Origin: Pyropia yezoensis
Taxonomy: Eukaryota; Rhodophyta; Bangiophyceae; Bangiales; Bangiaceae
Reading direction: 5' to 3'
Length of the DNA: 64,000 bases
Assembly (NCBI GenBank): GCA_009829735.1
Contig: CM020620.1
Location: forward strand, 2,235,447-2,299,446
This document shows, piece by piece, positions 63,386 to 64,000 of the stretch. Within the stretch, counting starts at the first letter, position 1. Each line of letters begins with the position of its first letter. The notes below the pieces were generated by a model. It made no database searches and was not told the DNA's origin. It saw nothing but the letters and a program-made list of their open reading frames with translations. The translations under genes and the position numbers were made by a program.

Positions 63386-64000
63386 GCTGCTGCCGCCACC
63401 GCCGCGGCCGCCACGCGGCGGCGCCCTGCCGCCGCGGCCGGCGGCAGCCGCGGCGGCAGCGGCGGCCCCCAGCCCGCCGCGGCGGGGCGCCCCCCCCCCC
63501 CCCCCCCCCCCCGACGCCACCCCCGCTGCCGCCGCCGCGCCGGAGCCGCCCCTGCCGTCGCCGCAGCCGTCGCTGCCGCCGCCCCCGCGGCGGCCCTGCG
63601 GCGGCGCCTTGCCGCCGCGGCTGGCGGTAGCCGCGGAGCCGGCGGCGGCCCCAAGGCCCGCCGTCGCGGCGGCACCGGCCCCGCCGCCACCGCCGCCACC
63701 GCCGCCTCCGTCGACGGTGGCGCCGCGGCGGTGGACGGTGGTGGCGGCGCGGACCCTCCCCCCCCCCCCCACTGACGCCGTGCTCGCCGCCGCCCCCGCC
63801 GCCGACGCCGCACCGACGCCGCCCCTGCCGTCGTTGCCCCCGCAGCTGCCGCCGCCGCCGCCGCTGCCGCTGCTGCCGCCACCGTCGCGACCGCCACGCG
63901 GCGGCGCCTTGCCGCCGCCGCCGGCGGCAGCTGCGGCGGCGGCGGCGGCCCCCAGCCCCGCCGCCGCGGCGGCATCCGCCCCGCCGCCACCGCTGCCACC
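62937..64000. repeat. GCC-rich minisatellite, right fragment reaching the window edge
   Basis: Tandem, degenerate units of roughly 100-480 bp are built from GCCGCC runs. They are punctuated by two landmarks: CCTTGCCGCCGCGGCTGGCG-like (near 63018, 63423, 63607, 63907) and GTCGACGGTGGCGCCGCGG-like (63120, 63236, 63710). A pure C run occurs near 63490-63512. Long Ala/Gly/Arg frames on both strands are a by-product. It is the host DNA into which B and C inserted. Confidence 0.75.

Noticed and set aside
62632..63999. 455-codon minus-strand Ala/Gly/Arg protein
   Set aside because: It crosses the element C LTR boundary and the minisatellite, so it cannot predate the insertion and is compositional.

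Overview
The window is nuclear DNA from a eukaryote. It is extremely GC-rich, with long G and C runs. Spliceosomal GT-AG introns are few (0-2 per gene), and several proteins start with plastid-transit-like or secretory N-termini. Together with Ty3/gypsy, hAT and pogo-type transposons this best fits a bangiophycean red alga of the Porphyra/Pyropia type. That assignment is an inference, because no rRNA or organelle marker is present.

Layout. (1) 1-25.6 kb is a gene-bearing arm with six supported genes: a Shewanella-like PPP phosphatase (+, 724-2519, one intron), a secreted Pro-rich acidic protein (-, 5874-7092, one intron), a CPSF6/CFIm68-like 3'-processing factor (-, 9862-12103, two introns), a membrane-anchored CPYC glutaredoxin (+, 12549-13082), a MAPK-like CMGC kinase (-, 13729-15711) and a NodU/CmcH-family carbamoyltransferase (-, 22612-25602). 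Between the last two lie a decayed pogo-type DNA transposon with long terminal inverted repeats and a 229-bp mariner-type MITE with a TA duplication. (2) 26.0-29.9 kb is a decayed hAT transposon carrying a solo LTR. (3) 29.9-34.2 kb holds G-rich repeats, a broken spliced zinc-knuckle gene and an Ala-rich gene-like stretch. (4) 34.2-62.9 kb is a nest of three nearly complete chromodomain Ty3/gypsy retrotransposons, here called A, B and C. A sits inside the protease of B, and B and C were inserted separately into one GCC-rich minisatellite. All three insertions have exact 5-bp target duplications. (5) 62.9-64 kb is the same minisatellite continuing.

The most interesting content is the shared design of the three retroelements. 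Each has a gag ending in an identical GGGAAAC -1 slippery heptamer one codon before the stop, pol in the -1 frame, the same unusual primer-binding site (TGGTGGAGCAGCAG), a C-terminal chromodomain, and a large antisense gene between pol and the 3' LTR. The antisense proteins of B and C share a recognisable core. I do not recognise this family.

Many gene breaks fall in homopolymer runs, so some may be assembly errors and not real mutations.
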